A stretch of 41,425 nucleotides of DNA from an uncultured Clostridium sp. Its GTDB lineage: Bacteria > Bacillota > Clostridia > Clostridiales > Clostridiaceae. The notes beneath the pieces were generated by a model. That model did not search any database and was not told the DNA's origin. It worked only from the letters and a program-made list of their open reading frames with translations. The translations under genes were made by a program, and so were the position numbers. The DNA lies in the NCBI RefSeq assembly GCF_934754925.1, contig NZ_CAKVJA010000022.1, forward strand, positions 1 to 41,425. Reading direction: 5' to 3'. Shown here piece by piece: positions 33,842 to 41,425 of the stretch (positions are counted from its first letter, which is position 1; every line of letters starts with the position of its first letter).

Positions 33842-33888
33842 AATAAAGCGGCATTTACATTAATAGTAAATGCTGTTTTGCTTTATTT
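33841..33888 (+). terminator. Terminator after the 87-aa protein gene
   Basis: GCATTTAC (33851-33858) pairs with GTAAATGC (33866-33873), and the outer AAATAAAGC (from 33841) with GCTTTATTT (33880-33888). The T-rich TGTTTT between the arms could serve as the tail of the inner hairpin. Confidence 0.65.
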
Positions 33889-33964
33889 AAAGATAAAATT
33901 TAATAATAAGTAATAATATAAATGTTTTTTTTATATATATTTTAATGTAAAGGTAACGCAGTAA

Positions 33965-34012
33965 GGTAATAGAAAATAAATACTTTATTACCATGGTAAA
34001 CTGTGCTATAAT
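33965..34012 (+). promoter_or_regulatory. SCIFF gene promoter with palindromic candidate operator
   Basis: TGCTATAAT (34004-34012) is an extended -10. Eight bases before its TATAAT lies the perfect palindrome TTACCATGGTAA (33988-33999). A wider pair GGTAATA (33965-33971) and TATTACC (33986-33992) also exists. The -35 region is weak, which fits control by a bound regulator. Confidence 0.5.
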
Positions 34013-34047
34013 TACGAATGTTATATTTGAAATAGGGAGGATTCGAC

Positions 34048-34185
34048 ATGAAACACATAAAAACGATCAACAAAACAAACATCAAAAACAGCTTATGCAA
34101 ACCAGGATGTAAGGAATGTGCAAACTCATGCCAATCAGCTTGCAAAACTTCTTGCACAGTTGCTAACTTAGAGTGTGAAAACTAA
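34048..34185 (+). CDS. scfA: SCIFF peptide precursor (ranthipeptide)
   Basis: A 45-aa precursor of the 'six cysteines in forty-five' family. The leader begins MKHIKTINKTN, which is nearly invariant in clostridia, and the core holds CKECANSCQSACKTSCTV. I count seven cysteines (17, 21, 24, 28, 32, 36, 43). In characterised members the adjacent radical SAM enzyme links Cys sulfur to a non-alpha carbon of an upstream residue such as Thr. GGGAGG precedes ATG. The gene is short and easily missed. Its maturase lies 138 bases downstream, with a hairpin between. SCIFF peptides are thought to act in clostridial signalling, but no receptor is visible here. Confidence 0.95.
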   Translation: MKHIKTINKTNIKNSLCKPGCKECANSCQSACKTSCTVANLECEN

Positions 34186-34193
34186 TTAAAGAC

Positions 34194-34223
34194 AAGCAGT
34201 AACTTTAAGAAAAGTTGCTGCTT
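34194..34223 (+). terminator. Hairpin between the SCIFF precursor and maturase genes
   Basis: AAGCAGTAACTTT (34194-34206) pairs with AAAGTTGCTGCTT (34211-34223), one G-U, around AAGA. No T run follows. It likely lets part of transcription through, giving more precursor than enzyme. Confidence 0.55.
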
Positions 34224-34323
34224 AACTTTATATTTAGTAGAAGTTGACTTATCAAATTGACATTAGAAATAAATAAGATATGTTTCAAGATATATGGGAA
34301 AATAATTCTAGGAGGAAAGTGAA

Positions 34324-35676
34324 ATGGCTTTAATACACAAATTTAAACAGGGAGATAATTTCTTTGTTCTAGACGTTAATACAGGAGCTGTACATATTGT
34401 AGATGAATTAGTTTATGATTTAGTAGATGATAATAAACTAAGAGATAAAGAAGAACTTATAGAAGAGTTTGGAGCTAAATATGGTGAAGAAACTATATCA
34501 GAAGCTTATGAAGAGCTATTAGAGCTTATTGATGAAGATATTTTATATTCAAGAGATCAATACGAAGATATAGCACATTCATCAATGGATGATAGAGATT
34601 ATATTAAGGCGGTATGTTTAAATATAATTCATGGATGTAATTTAAGATGTAAATATTGTTTTGCAGATGAGGGTGAATACAATGGACACAAGGGAGTAAT
34701 GTCTGTTGAAACAGCTAAAAAAGCAATAGATTATGTAGTTAAGAGAAGTGGGCCAAGAAGAAACATTGAAATTGATTTATTTGGTGGAGAACCAACAATG
34801 ATCATGGACAAGGTTAAAGAAATAATAGCTTATGCTAGAGAAAATGAAAAGGCTTGGAAAAAGAACATTAGATTTACTATGACTACTAATGCTACTCTTT
34901 TAACTGAAGAAATGATGGATTTCATGGATAAAGAGATGGGGAATATAATTCTTTCATTAGATGGTAGAAAAGAAGTTAATGATAATGTAAGAATTAAAGT
35001 AGATGGAAGTGGATCTTATGACGATATACTTCCAAATATTAAGAGAATGATTGAAAAGAGAGATAAGTCTAAGCATTACTATGTAAGAGGAACATTCACA
35101 GGAGCTAATACGGACTTCTATGAAGATGTTAAGGCTATGGTAAATGAAGGTTTTAGAGAAATTTCAATCGAACCAGTAGTTTTAGAAAAGGGACACTTCT
35201 TAGAACTTAAGGAAGAACATCTACCAGAGATATTTGAAAACTACGATAAGCTATATAATGAAATGGCTAGAAGAAAGAAAGAAGGCGATGAATTCAATTT
35301 CTATCACTTTAATATTGATTTAAATGGTGGACCTTGTGTTTATAAGAGAATTTCTGGATGTGGTGCAGGATTTGAGTATGTTGCAATAACTCCACAAGGA
35401 GAAGTTTACCCATGTCATCAATTTGTAGGTAAGGAAGAATTTAAGCTAGGAAGCATTTATGACGATACTTATGATGCTGAGTTAGGTAAGAAGTTTAAGA
35501 AGGCTCACATATATAACAAGCCAAAATGTAGAGAATGTTGGGCAAGATTCTACTGTAGTGGTGGATGTCAAGCAAATAACTTTGCATTTAATGGAGATAT
35601 GAATATTCCTTATGAAATAGGATGCAAAATGCAAAAGAAGAGAATTGAATGTGCAATAGCACTTAAAGCTGAATAA
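34324..35676 (+). CDS. scfB: SCIFF radical SAM maturase
   Basis: A 450-aa radical SAM/SPASM enzyme that installs thioether links in the SCIFF peptide. The N-terminus (1-80) is a PqqD-like peptide-recognition domain (KQGDNFFVLDVNTGAVHIV). The radical SAM cluster site is C-x3-C-x2-C (Cys105, Cys109, Cys112 in CNLRCKYCF). The C-terminal SPASM region carries auxiliary-cluster cysteines in GGPCVYK, ISGCGAGFEY, VYPCHQF, CRECWARFYCSGGC and IGCKMQ. Length and motifs match clostridial SCIFF maturases throughout. AGGAGG precedes ATG. It is co-directional with the precursor gene and followed by a strong terminator. Confidence 0.95.
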   Translation: MALIHKFKQGDNFFVLDVNTGAVHIVDELVYDLVDDNKLRDKEELIEEFGAKYGEETISEAYEELLELIDEDILYSRDQYEDIAHSSMDDRDYIKAVCLNIIHGCNLRCKYCFADEGEYNGHKGVMSVETAKKAIDYVVKRSGPRRNIEIDLFGGEPTMIMDKVKEIIAYARENEKAWKKNIRFTMTTNATLLTEEMMDFMDKEMGNIILSLDGRKEVNDNVRIKVDGSGSYDDILPNIKRMIEKRDKSKHYYVRGTFTGANTDFYEDVKAMVNEGFREISIEPVVLEKGHFLELKEEHLPEIFENYDKLYNEMARRKKEGDEFNFYHFNIDLNGGPCVYKRISGCGAGFEYVAITPQGEVYPCHQFVGKEEFKLGSIYDDTYDAELGKKFKKAHIYNKPKCRECWARFYCSGGCQANNFAFNGDMNIPYEIGCKMQKKRIECAIALKAE

Positions 35677-35684
35677 ATATAGAT

Positions 35685-35728
35685 AAATAGCAAGAACAAG
35701 AGAGTATCTCTGTTCTCGCTATTTTTTT
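35685..35728 (+). terminator. Terminator of the SCIFF locus
   Basis: AAATAGC (35685-35691) and AGAACA (35693-35698) pair with TGTTCT (35711-35716) and GCTATTT (35718-35724). A run of T to 35728 follows. Confidence 0.85.
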
Positions 35729-35869
35729 ATAATTTTAAGTAAAATTTATATAAAATAAAACTTTAAATATAAATATTGTAAGTTAAGATTTTAGAAGAAG
35801 TTACAAAACGTAAATAAAATGGTTTATTACTATAGATGTAAGTTAAAAATTACAAATGGTGATGTAATT

Positions 35870-36799
35870 ATGATTAATGTCTATAAAATTTTAATGAATA
35901 ATAAATCTAATAATAGAGATATAAAAAAATCAAATAGTAGTTGTCAAAAGCATAATAAGAACAACAAAAATCTATGTCCATATTGTAATGAAGATAAAGT
36001 TATTAAGTATGGTTTTTATAATGGAATTCAAAGATATAAATGTAAGAATGAGGATTGTGGAAGAACATTTAATAATGATATAAATAATCCCTTTAGATAT
36101 TCTAAAAAATTTAACCATATGTGGAAAAAATATTTTGAAGTTTTTCTTGAGGGGGTATCTTTAAGGGAATGTGCCATTAGGATGAATATTACATTAGTAA
36201 CGGCATTTTTCTGGAGGCATAGATTTTTACATGATTTGTGTGAAAAAAGTTATATTGAAAAAATAGGTTCATACGTTGAATTAACAAAATTAGTTCTGAA
36301 TGAGAATTTTAAGGGTGATAGAAAATATCATAAAGAAAAAAGAGATAAGATTATCATAGTGAATGCAATAAATGATTATATAGATATTCTTCCAATCTTT
36401 GCTGCTAGAAATTTTATTGGACTTTTTGATATAAGAGATAATATTATTCCTAGGTTAGATAGAAAGGCTTATGTTGTAGGGCATTTAGATGGTAGATTAA
36501 AAGTTTTTGCTAATGGCTTTAATGAAATTAATAAGATTAAACTAAAGGATAATAAAAGTTTGAATATAGATATAGCATATTCAAATAAAATCAAGATATG
36601 GCTTAGTAAATTTAATGGAGTAGCTAGTAAATATTTAGAACATTACTTGAGGTGGAGAGCTTTTGAGTATAAAAATAATATAGAATATAAAAAAGATAAT
36701 CTGGTTCTAGAAAGAATAAATTTTAAAGTTAATTGTAAAGCTGAAATAAATACATATATATCTTGGAAGAAAATAAAGGAAAAGGTACTACCTATATAA
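35870..36799 (+). CDS. IS1595-type transposase relative lacking the first catalytic residues
   Basis: A 309-aa protein that keeps the IS1595 architecture. A zinc ribbon comes first (Cys36, Cys39, Cys58, Cys63; LCPYC, YKCKNEDCGRTF), then a helix-turn-helix-like part (GVSLRECAIRMNITLVTAFFWRHRFL), then the transposase core. At the core start, family members read VEIDE-x-(Y/F)-F...FKG; here it is VELTKLVLNENFKG, so the catalytic Asp is Thr139. The C-terminal signature KIWLSKFNGVASKYLEHYLRW is well kept. I see no terminal inverted repeats or target duplications. ATG 35870 has GGTGAT upstream; an ATG at 35819 has no site. It appears intact as a reading frame, which suggests a retained non-transposing role such as DNA binding, or recent inactivation. 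Confidence 0.8.
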   Translation: MINVYKILMNNKSNNRDIKKSNSSCQKHNKNNKNLCPYCNEDKVIKYGFYNGIQRYKCKNEDCGRTFNNDINNPFRYSKKFNHMWKKYFEVFLEGVSLRECAIRMNITLVTAFFWRHRFLHDLCEKSYIEKIGSYVELTKLVLNENFKGDRKYHKEKRDKIIIVNAINDYIDILPIFAARNFIGLFDIRDNIIPRLDRKAYVVGHLDGRLKVFANGFNEINKIKLKDNKSLNIDIAYSNKIKIWLSKFNGVASKYLEHYLRWRAFEYKNNIEYKKDNLVLERINFKVNCKAEINTYISWKKIKEKVLPI

Positions 36800-36843
36800 T
36801 TGTATAAGAGTGAATAAGCGTTTTATAGATGTTATAATATTAT

Positions 36844-36878
36844 AAGGCGATTATCAGTTTTGATAATGGCTTATTTTT
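36844..36878 (+). terminator. Terminator after the transposase-like gene
   Basis: ATTATCA (36850-36856) pairs with TGATAAT (36861-36867), extended outward by CGG/GGC-type pairs with one mismatch, and followed by TTATTTTTG. Confidence 0.6.
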
Positions 36879-36994
36879 GTTTAATAAAATTTGAAATAAT
36901 CGAATTTAAGGAAAGTAATTTAAATATATAAATGATGGACTTACCATTTAATATAGTAAGAGGTAATAATAAATAATTAATTATATTTAATAAT

Positions 36995-37032
36995 GTTATA
37001 TAAAATTGTTGGTAACAACATTTTTATATAAC
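36995..37032. terminator. Long A/T hairpin, possible bidirectional terminator
   Basis: GTTATATAAAATTGTT (36995-37010) pairs with AACATTTTTATATAAC (37017-37032) with one mismatch around GGTAAC. Tails are poor, so function is uncertain. Confidence 0.4.
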
Positions 37033-37155
37033 AAGATATTATATAAGGCTATAGATGATTATAACTTTGGATTAGATATAAAAGTATAATATAAAAAACA
37101 ATCAAGAATAATAAAAAAACAAAAAATGATATAATAAAAAAGAGGTGATACATAA

Positions 37156-38373
37156 ATGAAGAATTTTACTTTTGATAATGGATTAAAATTTATTTATAAA
37201 AAGAGTAATAGTGAGTTAAGTTCAATATGTATATCATTAGATGCAGGAGCAGCGCATGATGGTGACAGATTAGGAATAGCACATATAACTGAACACATGG
37301 TATATAAAGGAACAGAGACAAGAAGTGAAAAAGAAATAAACACAGAATTAAGTAGTATATTTGGTTTCCAAAATGCGATGACAAATTATCCTTATGTTGT
37401 TTTTTATGGCACTTTATTGAGTGAAGATTTAAAGAAAGGATTAGATTTATTTTCAGATATTCTTTTATCTCCAGTATTTACTGAAGAAGGATTTAATGAA
37501 GAGCTTGAAATAATAAAGCAAGAACTTAAGGAATGGGATGAAGACTTAGAGCAATTTACAGAAGATAAGCTTTATTATAATTGTATGGAGAATAGAAGAA
37601 TTAAGTATCCCATTATAGGTACTAAGGAATCATTAAATAGTGTGACAATAGATGATGCAATAGACTTTTTTAATGACTATTATTGCGCTAATAATGCAAC
37701 TATTACTATTATTTCAAATTTAGAGTTTGAAGAAGTAAAAGATATGGTAGAAGAGTATTTTATAGATTGGAGAAGTGAGAAACTACCTGAAATAGAAAAG
37801 TCTATTATTATTCCAAAGGGTGGAGTATTTATAGATAAAAAGGAAGAGATTAATAGTTCTAAAATTCAAATTATCTTCCCTATTGATGATTTAAATCAAT
37901 GGGAAATAAAAGCATTAAGAATTTTTAATCAATATTTTGGAGAAGGAGTAAATTCTATTCTGTTTGATACATTAAGAACAAAAAATGCTTTGGTTTATGA
38001 TGTATTAACAAGAGTAGCTAATGAAGAATATATAAAGGTTTATAAAATTACTTATAGTACTGCACATGAAAATGTAGAAAAGTCTATAGAAATAATAAAA
38101 GAATTGATAAAAAATATTAATAAATATAAATCTATATTACAGAAGAGTGATATTGAAGCTTTAATAAAGAGTTTTAGATTAAAAAGATTATTTGCAAATG
38201 AGCAAAGTGTAAGATTAGCAATGGGAATAGCTACATATGATACTATGTTTGGAGATGGAATGTTATATATTGATGAAACTGAAAATTTAGATAAGATACC
38301 TATAGATTATATTATTGATACAGCTAATAAGGTGTTGAAAAATATGACAGTTCAAGTAATAAGTAATAAATAG
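37156..38373 (+). CDS. M16-family zinc peptidase
   Basis: A 405-aa inverzincin. The HxxEH site is complete (His43, Glu46, His47 in GIAHITEHMVYKGT), and the third metal ligand is expected in EIIKQELKEWDED (about Glu123). The fold has the two-lobe M16B layout, with INSSKIQIIFP and SVRLAMGIATYDTMFG in the second half. It is about the size of one M16B subunit, and no second M16 gene lies beside it, so it may work as a homodimer. There is no signal peptide, so it is cytoplasmic. AGAGGTGAT is the ribosome site. Related genes sit near processing or peptide-export loci in other Firmicutes, but the link with the SCIFF genes 1.5 kb upstream is only positional. Confidence 0.88.
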   Translation: MKNFTFDNGLKFIYKKSNSELSSICISLDAGAAHDGDRLGIAHITEHMVYKGTETRSEKEINTELSSIFGFQNAMTNYPYVVFYGTLLSEDLKKGLDLFSDILLSPVFTEEGFNEELEIIKQELKEWDEDLEQFTEDKLYYNCMENRRIKYPIIGTKESLNSVTIDDAIDFFNDYYCANNATITIISNLEFEEVKDMVEEYFIDWRSEKLPEIEKSIIIPKGGVFIDKKEEINSSKIQIIFPIDDLNQWEIKALRIFNQYFGEGVNSILFDTLRTKNALVYDVLTRVANEEYIKVYKITYSTAHENVEKSIEIIKELIKNINKYKSILQKSDIEALIKSFRLKRLFANEQSVRLAMGIATYDTMFGDGMLYIDETENLDKIPIDYIIDTANKVLKNMTVQVISNK

Positions 38374-38422
38374 TTAAGTGATTTTAGGAAAGATTAAATG
38401 AATATATTAAGAAGAGGAATAT

Positions 38423-39832
38423 ATGAGTAAAAGAGTACCGTTACTAGAGGAAGTTTTAAAGTATAAGAAAGAAAATAACCTTATCTTTTCAATGCCGGGA
38501 AATAAAAGTGGAATTGGATTTTTAAGAGATAATATAGGTGAAGAATTTGTAAACAATATGGGATTCTTAGATATTACAGAAGTAGATCCGTTAGATAATC
38601 TTCACTGTCCAGAAGGTGTCATAAAAGAAGCACAAGAATTACTAGCAAAAACTTACGATGTTAAAAAAGCGTATTTTGTTGTTAATGGTAGTACCGCTGG
38701 AAATTTAGCTTCTATATTTGATGCTTTTAATGAGGGTGATGAAGTTTTAGTAGAGAGAAATTGCCATAAATCAGTTTATAATGGTCTTATTTTAAGAAAA
38801 TTAAAGGTTAGGTATATTGAACCTGTAATTCATGAGGATAATGGTATATTTTTACCACCAACAGAAAAAGAAATATATAAAGCTATAGATAGCTGCAAAA
38901 ATGCAAAGGGAATAATATTAACTTATCCTAATTACTTTGGAATTGGTTATGAGATATTTGAAACTTTAATAGAATTAAAGAAAAGAGGATTGAAAATAAT
39001 TATAGATGGAGCTCATGGAGCACATTATGGAATAAGTGAAAAATTACCTAAATCTATAGTAAAATATGCAGATTATATAGTTTTAAGCGCACATAAGACA
39101 TTACCAAGTCTAACTCAAGGTTCATATCTTTTAATAAATAATGATAATAATGTTGATTTTTATTTAAAAGCATTTATGACTACATCACCATCATACTTAA
39201 TAATGTCATCATTAGATTATTCAAGATATTATTTAGATAATTATGGGAAAAAAGATTATGATAAATTAATAGATTTAGCAAATAAATGGAGTATAAAAAT
39301 AAATAAGCTAAATAAAGTAAGTATTTTAAATGAGAGAGACTTACCTGATAGATATACTTTAGATTCAAGTAGATATATATTGATATTATCAAAGGGTTAT
39401 AGTGGACATAAGTTATTAGATTATTTAAGAAGTATGAATATACAATGTGAAATGAGCTTTGCAAGTGGAGTAGTTTTAATTTTATCACCATTTAATTTAG
39501 AAAAGGATTTTGAAAAAATATATAATTCGCTAAAAAAATTAGATTTATCATCAATAGTAGATACTCAATATCAAAATTATTATAGTGTAATTCCTAAAAA
39601 GGTATTAGAGCCATATGAGGTATTTACTATGGAATTTGAATATGTAAATATTTATGAAAGTGTAGGGAGAATTTCAAAGGAGGCATTAATTCCATATCCA
39701 CCTGGAATTCCATTAGTTTGTGCTGGTGAAGCTATATCAAAAGATGCAATTGATATTATAAGTGGATATATTAGAAATAATAAAACAGTAATGGGATTAG
39801 AAGGAGAATTAGTTAAAGTAATAAAAAAATAG
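38423..39832 (+). CDS. Orn/Lys/Arg decarboxylase-family PLP enzyme
   Basis: A 469-aa fold-type I PLP enzyme of the short decarboxylase group (YaaO/SpeA-like). The cofactor Lys is Lys225 in SAHKTLPSLTQGSYL; the ring-binding Asp195 and His198 lie in IIIDGAHGAHYG; the N-terminal motif is FSMPGNKSG, and the C-terminus has IPYPPGIPLVCAGE. It lacks the N-terminal wing domain of large inducible E. coli decarboxylases. Arginine or lysine is the usual substrate, giving agmatine or cadaverine, but sequence alone cannot choose. It begins 49 bases after the peptidase gene and probably shares its transcript. Confidence 0.9.
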   Translation: MSKRVPLLEEVLKYKKENNLIFSMPGNKSGIGFLRDNIGEEFVNNMGFLDITEVDPLDNLHCPEGVIKEAQELLAKTYDVKKAYFVVNGSTAGNLASIFDAFNEGDEVLVERNCHKSVYNGLILRKLKVRYIEPVIHEDNGIFLPPTEKEIYKAIDSCKNAKGIILTYPNYFGIGYEIFETLIELKKRGLKIIIDGAHGAHYGISEKLPKSIVKYADYIVLSAHKTLPSLTQGSYLLINNDNNVDFYLKAFMTTSPSYLIMSSLDYSRYYLDNYGKKDYDKLIDLANKWSIKINKLNKVSILNERDLPDRYTLDSSRYILILSKGYSGHKLLDYLRSMNIQCEMSFASGVVLILSPFNLEKDFEKIYNSLKKLDLSSIVDTQYQNYYSVIPKKVLEPYEVFTMEFEYVNIYESVGRISKEALIPYPPGIPLVCAGEAISKDAIDIISGYIRNNKTVMGLEGELVKVIKK

Positions 39833-39912
39833 AAATATAGTAGTGAGTTTAAATGAATACATATAGTTAAATCTTCAAAAACTATAATGTATCATTTAAA
39901 GGAGCTGAAAAT

Positions 39913-40035
39913 ATGGATTATAAAGTTGCAGATATAAATAAAGAGGAAATAAAGGCTATAAAGAAAGCTGAAGAGTTAGTCAAATCAGAGACAGGCAAAG
40001 AATTTGTAATGATTGCTTGGGAAAAAATTAAATAG
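39913..40035 (+). CDS. 40-aa small protein of unknown function
   Basis: A tiny gene with AAAGGAG ahead of ATG. The product begins MDYKVADINKEEIKAIKKAE and ends FVMIAWEKIK. It looks like a single charged amphipathic helix followed by a short strand, without cysteines or membrane segment. It sits 80 bases after the decarboxylase gene and is closed by a strong terminator. The good ribosome site and dense codon use suggest a real gene. No family can be named. Confidence 0.6.
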   Translation: MDYKVADINKEEIKAIKKAEELVKSETGKEFVMIAWEKIK

Positions 40036-40038
40036 TGT

Positions 40039-40088
40039 AAAGAATAAAAATCACAATATAGTTTTTTATATTGTGATTTTTATTCTTT
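40039..40088. terminator. 22-bp perfect bidirectional terminator
   Basis: The arm at 40039-40060 (AAAGAATAAAAATC...) is perfectly complementary to 40067-40088, with a six-base loop GTTTTT. A/T-rich outer parts provide T runs on both strands. Confidence 0.8.
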
Positions 40089-40334
40089 ATATTACTATAT
40101 TTGCAGATTAAATAGTAAAAACAATGATTTTAATTTAAATTATGCCAAAGTTTTTATTAAAACTTGGTTTATTTTGCCGTAAAATTATGTATAATGTAAT
40201 ATAGAACGCTTATTTTTAAATAGATAATAAGTATAGCATGTATAAACTTAAGCTGATTAAGTTTTGAGTTTAAGTCAAGTTCCATTGAGAAAATTAAAAG
40301 TTAAAATCTCACTTATACGTAAATAGAAAGAAAG
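40089..40334 (+). promoter_or_regulatory. Promoter and long 5' leader of the amidase gene
   Basis: TATAAT at 40190-40195 is the best -10; no matching -35 at standard spacing. This leaves a leader of about 140 bases. It contains a perfect inverted repeat AAACTTAA (40244-40251)/TTAAGTTT (40257-40264) and a possible GAGA/TCTC stem near 40288-40310. I recognise no known riboswitch. Confidence 0.4.
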
Positions 40335-40343
40335 GTGATTAAT

Positions 40344-41425
40344 ATTAATAAGTTAAAGATATTAAGTTTATTGATACTTTCAGGGATGTTAATAACTCCT
40401 TCTAGCATAGTACAAGCAGAGGAAATTTATAATGTATCAGAAAGCGACTTAATTAAATTGCTAGAAAAATATAAAAATGAAGAAGTTGTATTGGAAGATG
40501 GTTTAGTTTTAACAGTTGGTGAAGCTATAAATTTACCAATAAATGAAGGCTGGACTAGTTATAATGAAAATGTAGTAGAAATAATCGATGGAGAATTAGT
40601 AGGAAAAGCTATTGGTAGTACATTTATATCTCAACAAACGGATGATACAGTATATATTTTAGAAGTATGTATAACAGATCAAGGAATATCAACAGCTAGT
40701 TATTCAAGAAGTATAATTAAAAATGTTGATAGAGATTATTATAAAGTATTTATAGATCCAGGACATGGTGGGTACGATAATGGTGCAGTACAAAATGGAG
40801 TGCTTGAAGATGAGATAAATCTACAAATATCACAAAAAATAGAGGCTAAGTTAAAAGCAAAAGGTGTACAAGTAAAAATGAGTAGATATGATGATACATA
40901 TCTATCATTAACTCAGAGAAGTAGAATGGCAAACAATTGGGGATCGGACATATTTGTTTCTATACATCAAAATTCTGCAACAAGCTCTAGTGCTAATGGA
41001 ATAGAAACTTATTATTACTCATCAAGACAAGATAGTAGGGAGTTAGCAACTGAAATACAAAATGACTTAATAAAAGCAACTAATGCTGTTAATAGAGGTG
41101 TTAAAACTGCTAATTATTCAGTAATTCAAACTGCAAGAATGTCTTCTAATTTAGTTGAGTGTGGATTTATATCAAATCCAACCGAAGCTAAGAATTTGAG
41201 CTCAAGTAGCTATCAAGATAAAGTTGCAGAAGGTATTGTTAATGGAATAATGGAATATTTACAAATGAATGTTATATTAAATAATAGCAATACTAATAGT
41301 GGAAGCTCAAGCAGCACTGGAAGCTCAAGTAGTAGCAGTACTACAACTCAAAGCGGAACAGTAAAAGTAAATGGTGGACTAAATGTAAGAAGTGGAGCAG
41401 GAACAGGCTATTCAGTAATAGGATC
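40344..41425 (+). CDS. Secreted N-acetylmuramoyl-L-alanine amidase (partial, runs off the window)
   Basis: Cell-wall hydrolase that cuts the amide bond between muramic acid and the stem peptide. A signal peptide (NKLKILSLLILSGM...IVQA, cleavage before EE) leads to an Ig-like domain (~45-125, with ENVVEI and GSTFIS). Then comes an Amidase_3 domain with zinc ligands in DPGHGG, LEDEINL and SIHQNS and the catalytic Glu in VECGFISNP. A Ser/Thr-rich linker follows, and the start of an SH3b repeat (VNGGLNVRSGAG) where the window ends. The start is unusual: AAAGGTGAT (40331-40339) is ideally placed for ATT at 40344, which would give I/M-N-K-L-K. The only standard in-frame start, GTG at 40335, lies inside that ribosome site and has only AGAAAG before it. 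Confidence 0.85.
   Translation, partial: MNKLKILSLLILSGMLITPSSIVQAEEIYNVSESDLIKLLEKYKNEEVVLEDGLVLTVGEAINLPINEGWTSYNENVVEIIDGELVGKAIGSTFISQQTDDTVYILEVCITDQGISTASYSRSIIKNVDRDYYKVFIDPGHGGYDNGAVQNGVLEDEINLQISQKIEAKLKAKGVQVKMSRYDDTYLSLTQRSRMANNWGSDIFVSIHQNSATSSSANGIETYYYSSRQDSRELATEIQNDLIKATNAVNRGVKTANYSVIQTARMSSNLVECGFISNPTEAKNLSSSSYQDKVAEGIVNGIMEYLQMNVILNNSNTNSGSSSSTGSSSSSSTTTQSGTVKVNGGLNVRSGAGTGYSVIG

Larger units (their letters stand above)
36800..37155. other. Intergenic region ahead of the M16 peptidase gene
   Basis: Besides the two hairpins listed separately, it is A/T-rich and shows no gene. CTTAC (36938-36942) and GTAAG (36955-36959) form a short inverted repeat. TGATATAAT at 37127-37135 looks like an extended -10 but would leave a leader of only about 15 bases; a second TATAAT lies at 37085-37090. 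Confidence 0.45.

Noticed and set aside
33942..34157. Minus-strand frame antisense to the SCIFF precursor
   Set aside because: The plus-strand frame matches the SCIFF family residue by residue; the antisense frame has no support.
35819..36799. A mobile IS1595 insertion sequence
   Set aside because: I saw no terminal inverted repeats or target duplication, and the first catalytic Asp is missing, so I list it only as a transposase-like gene.
1..41425. CRISPR array, tRNA, rRNA or prophage
   Set aside because: I read the intergenic regions for regularly spaced repeats, cloverleaf sequences, rRNA motifs and runs of phage genes and saw none. A dedicated tool run could still find a diverged case.

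Overview
The window is chromosomal DNA of a low-GC (roughly 28% by eye) Firmicute, almost certainly Clostridium sensu stricto. The evidence is heavy A/T codon use, strong AGGAGG/AGGTGA ribosome sites, extended TGnTATAAT promoters, frequent T-tailed hairpins, a SCIFF peptide with its radical SAM maturase, a CitA/CitB-type two-component pair, and a YhaM-type HD protein. I cannot name the species. I see no rRNA, tRNA or CRISPR array, and no intact insertion sequence.

Layout. 1-3.9 kb: phosphonate/phosphite-type ABC importer (phnD, phnC, two phnE), ending tail-to-tail with a leaderless 5'-nucleotidase-family phosphoesterase (3.9-5.5 kb). 5.6-11.7 kb: an orphan ParA ATPase, then a tight operon of a CrtI-like FAD oxidoreductase carrying a C-terminal DPYD/GltD-type double iron-sulfur domain, one ABC-2 ATPase and two ABC-2 permeases. 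11.7-14.0 kb: a dGTPase-family HD hydrolase and an unrecognised protein whose C-terminal half looks to me like the FtsZ C-terminal domain without the GTPase domain. 14.1-18.8 kb: an organic-acid module of AEC carrier, D-2-hydroxyacid dehydrogenase, sensor kinase and response regulator, with clustered TTAAATAA repeats upstream. 18.8-21.2 kb: a 57-aa DUF3796-like membrane protein, an HNH protein, thioredoxin, and a lemA/ygcG pair on the minus strand.

21.4-25.7 kb: a stand-alone nuclease-helicase with a helicase-associated domain (possible defence gene), an aldo/keto reductase whose catalytic His is Asn, and two small membrane proteins. 25.7-32 kb: a small broken or ATT-initiated ORF, an OmpR/HisKA two-component pair, a DEAD-box RNA helicase (minus strand) and a YhgE/Pip membrane protein with a candidate operator in its promoter. 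32.2-36.8 kb: a YhaM-like nuclease, two small proteins, the SCIFF ranthipeptide precursor with its maturase, and an IS1595-type transposase relative that has lost the first catalytic Asp. 37-41.4 kb: an M16 peptidase, an Orn/Lys/Arg decarboxylase-family protein, a 40-aa protein and a secreted amidase cut off by the window end.

The strongest candidates for undescribed biology are the FAD/Fe-S fusion with its ABC exporter, the FtsZ-like remnant protein, the possibly domesticated transposase, and two genes where a strong ribosome site leads into ATT instead of ATG. The SCIFF system is the clearest natural-product locus but is a known type.
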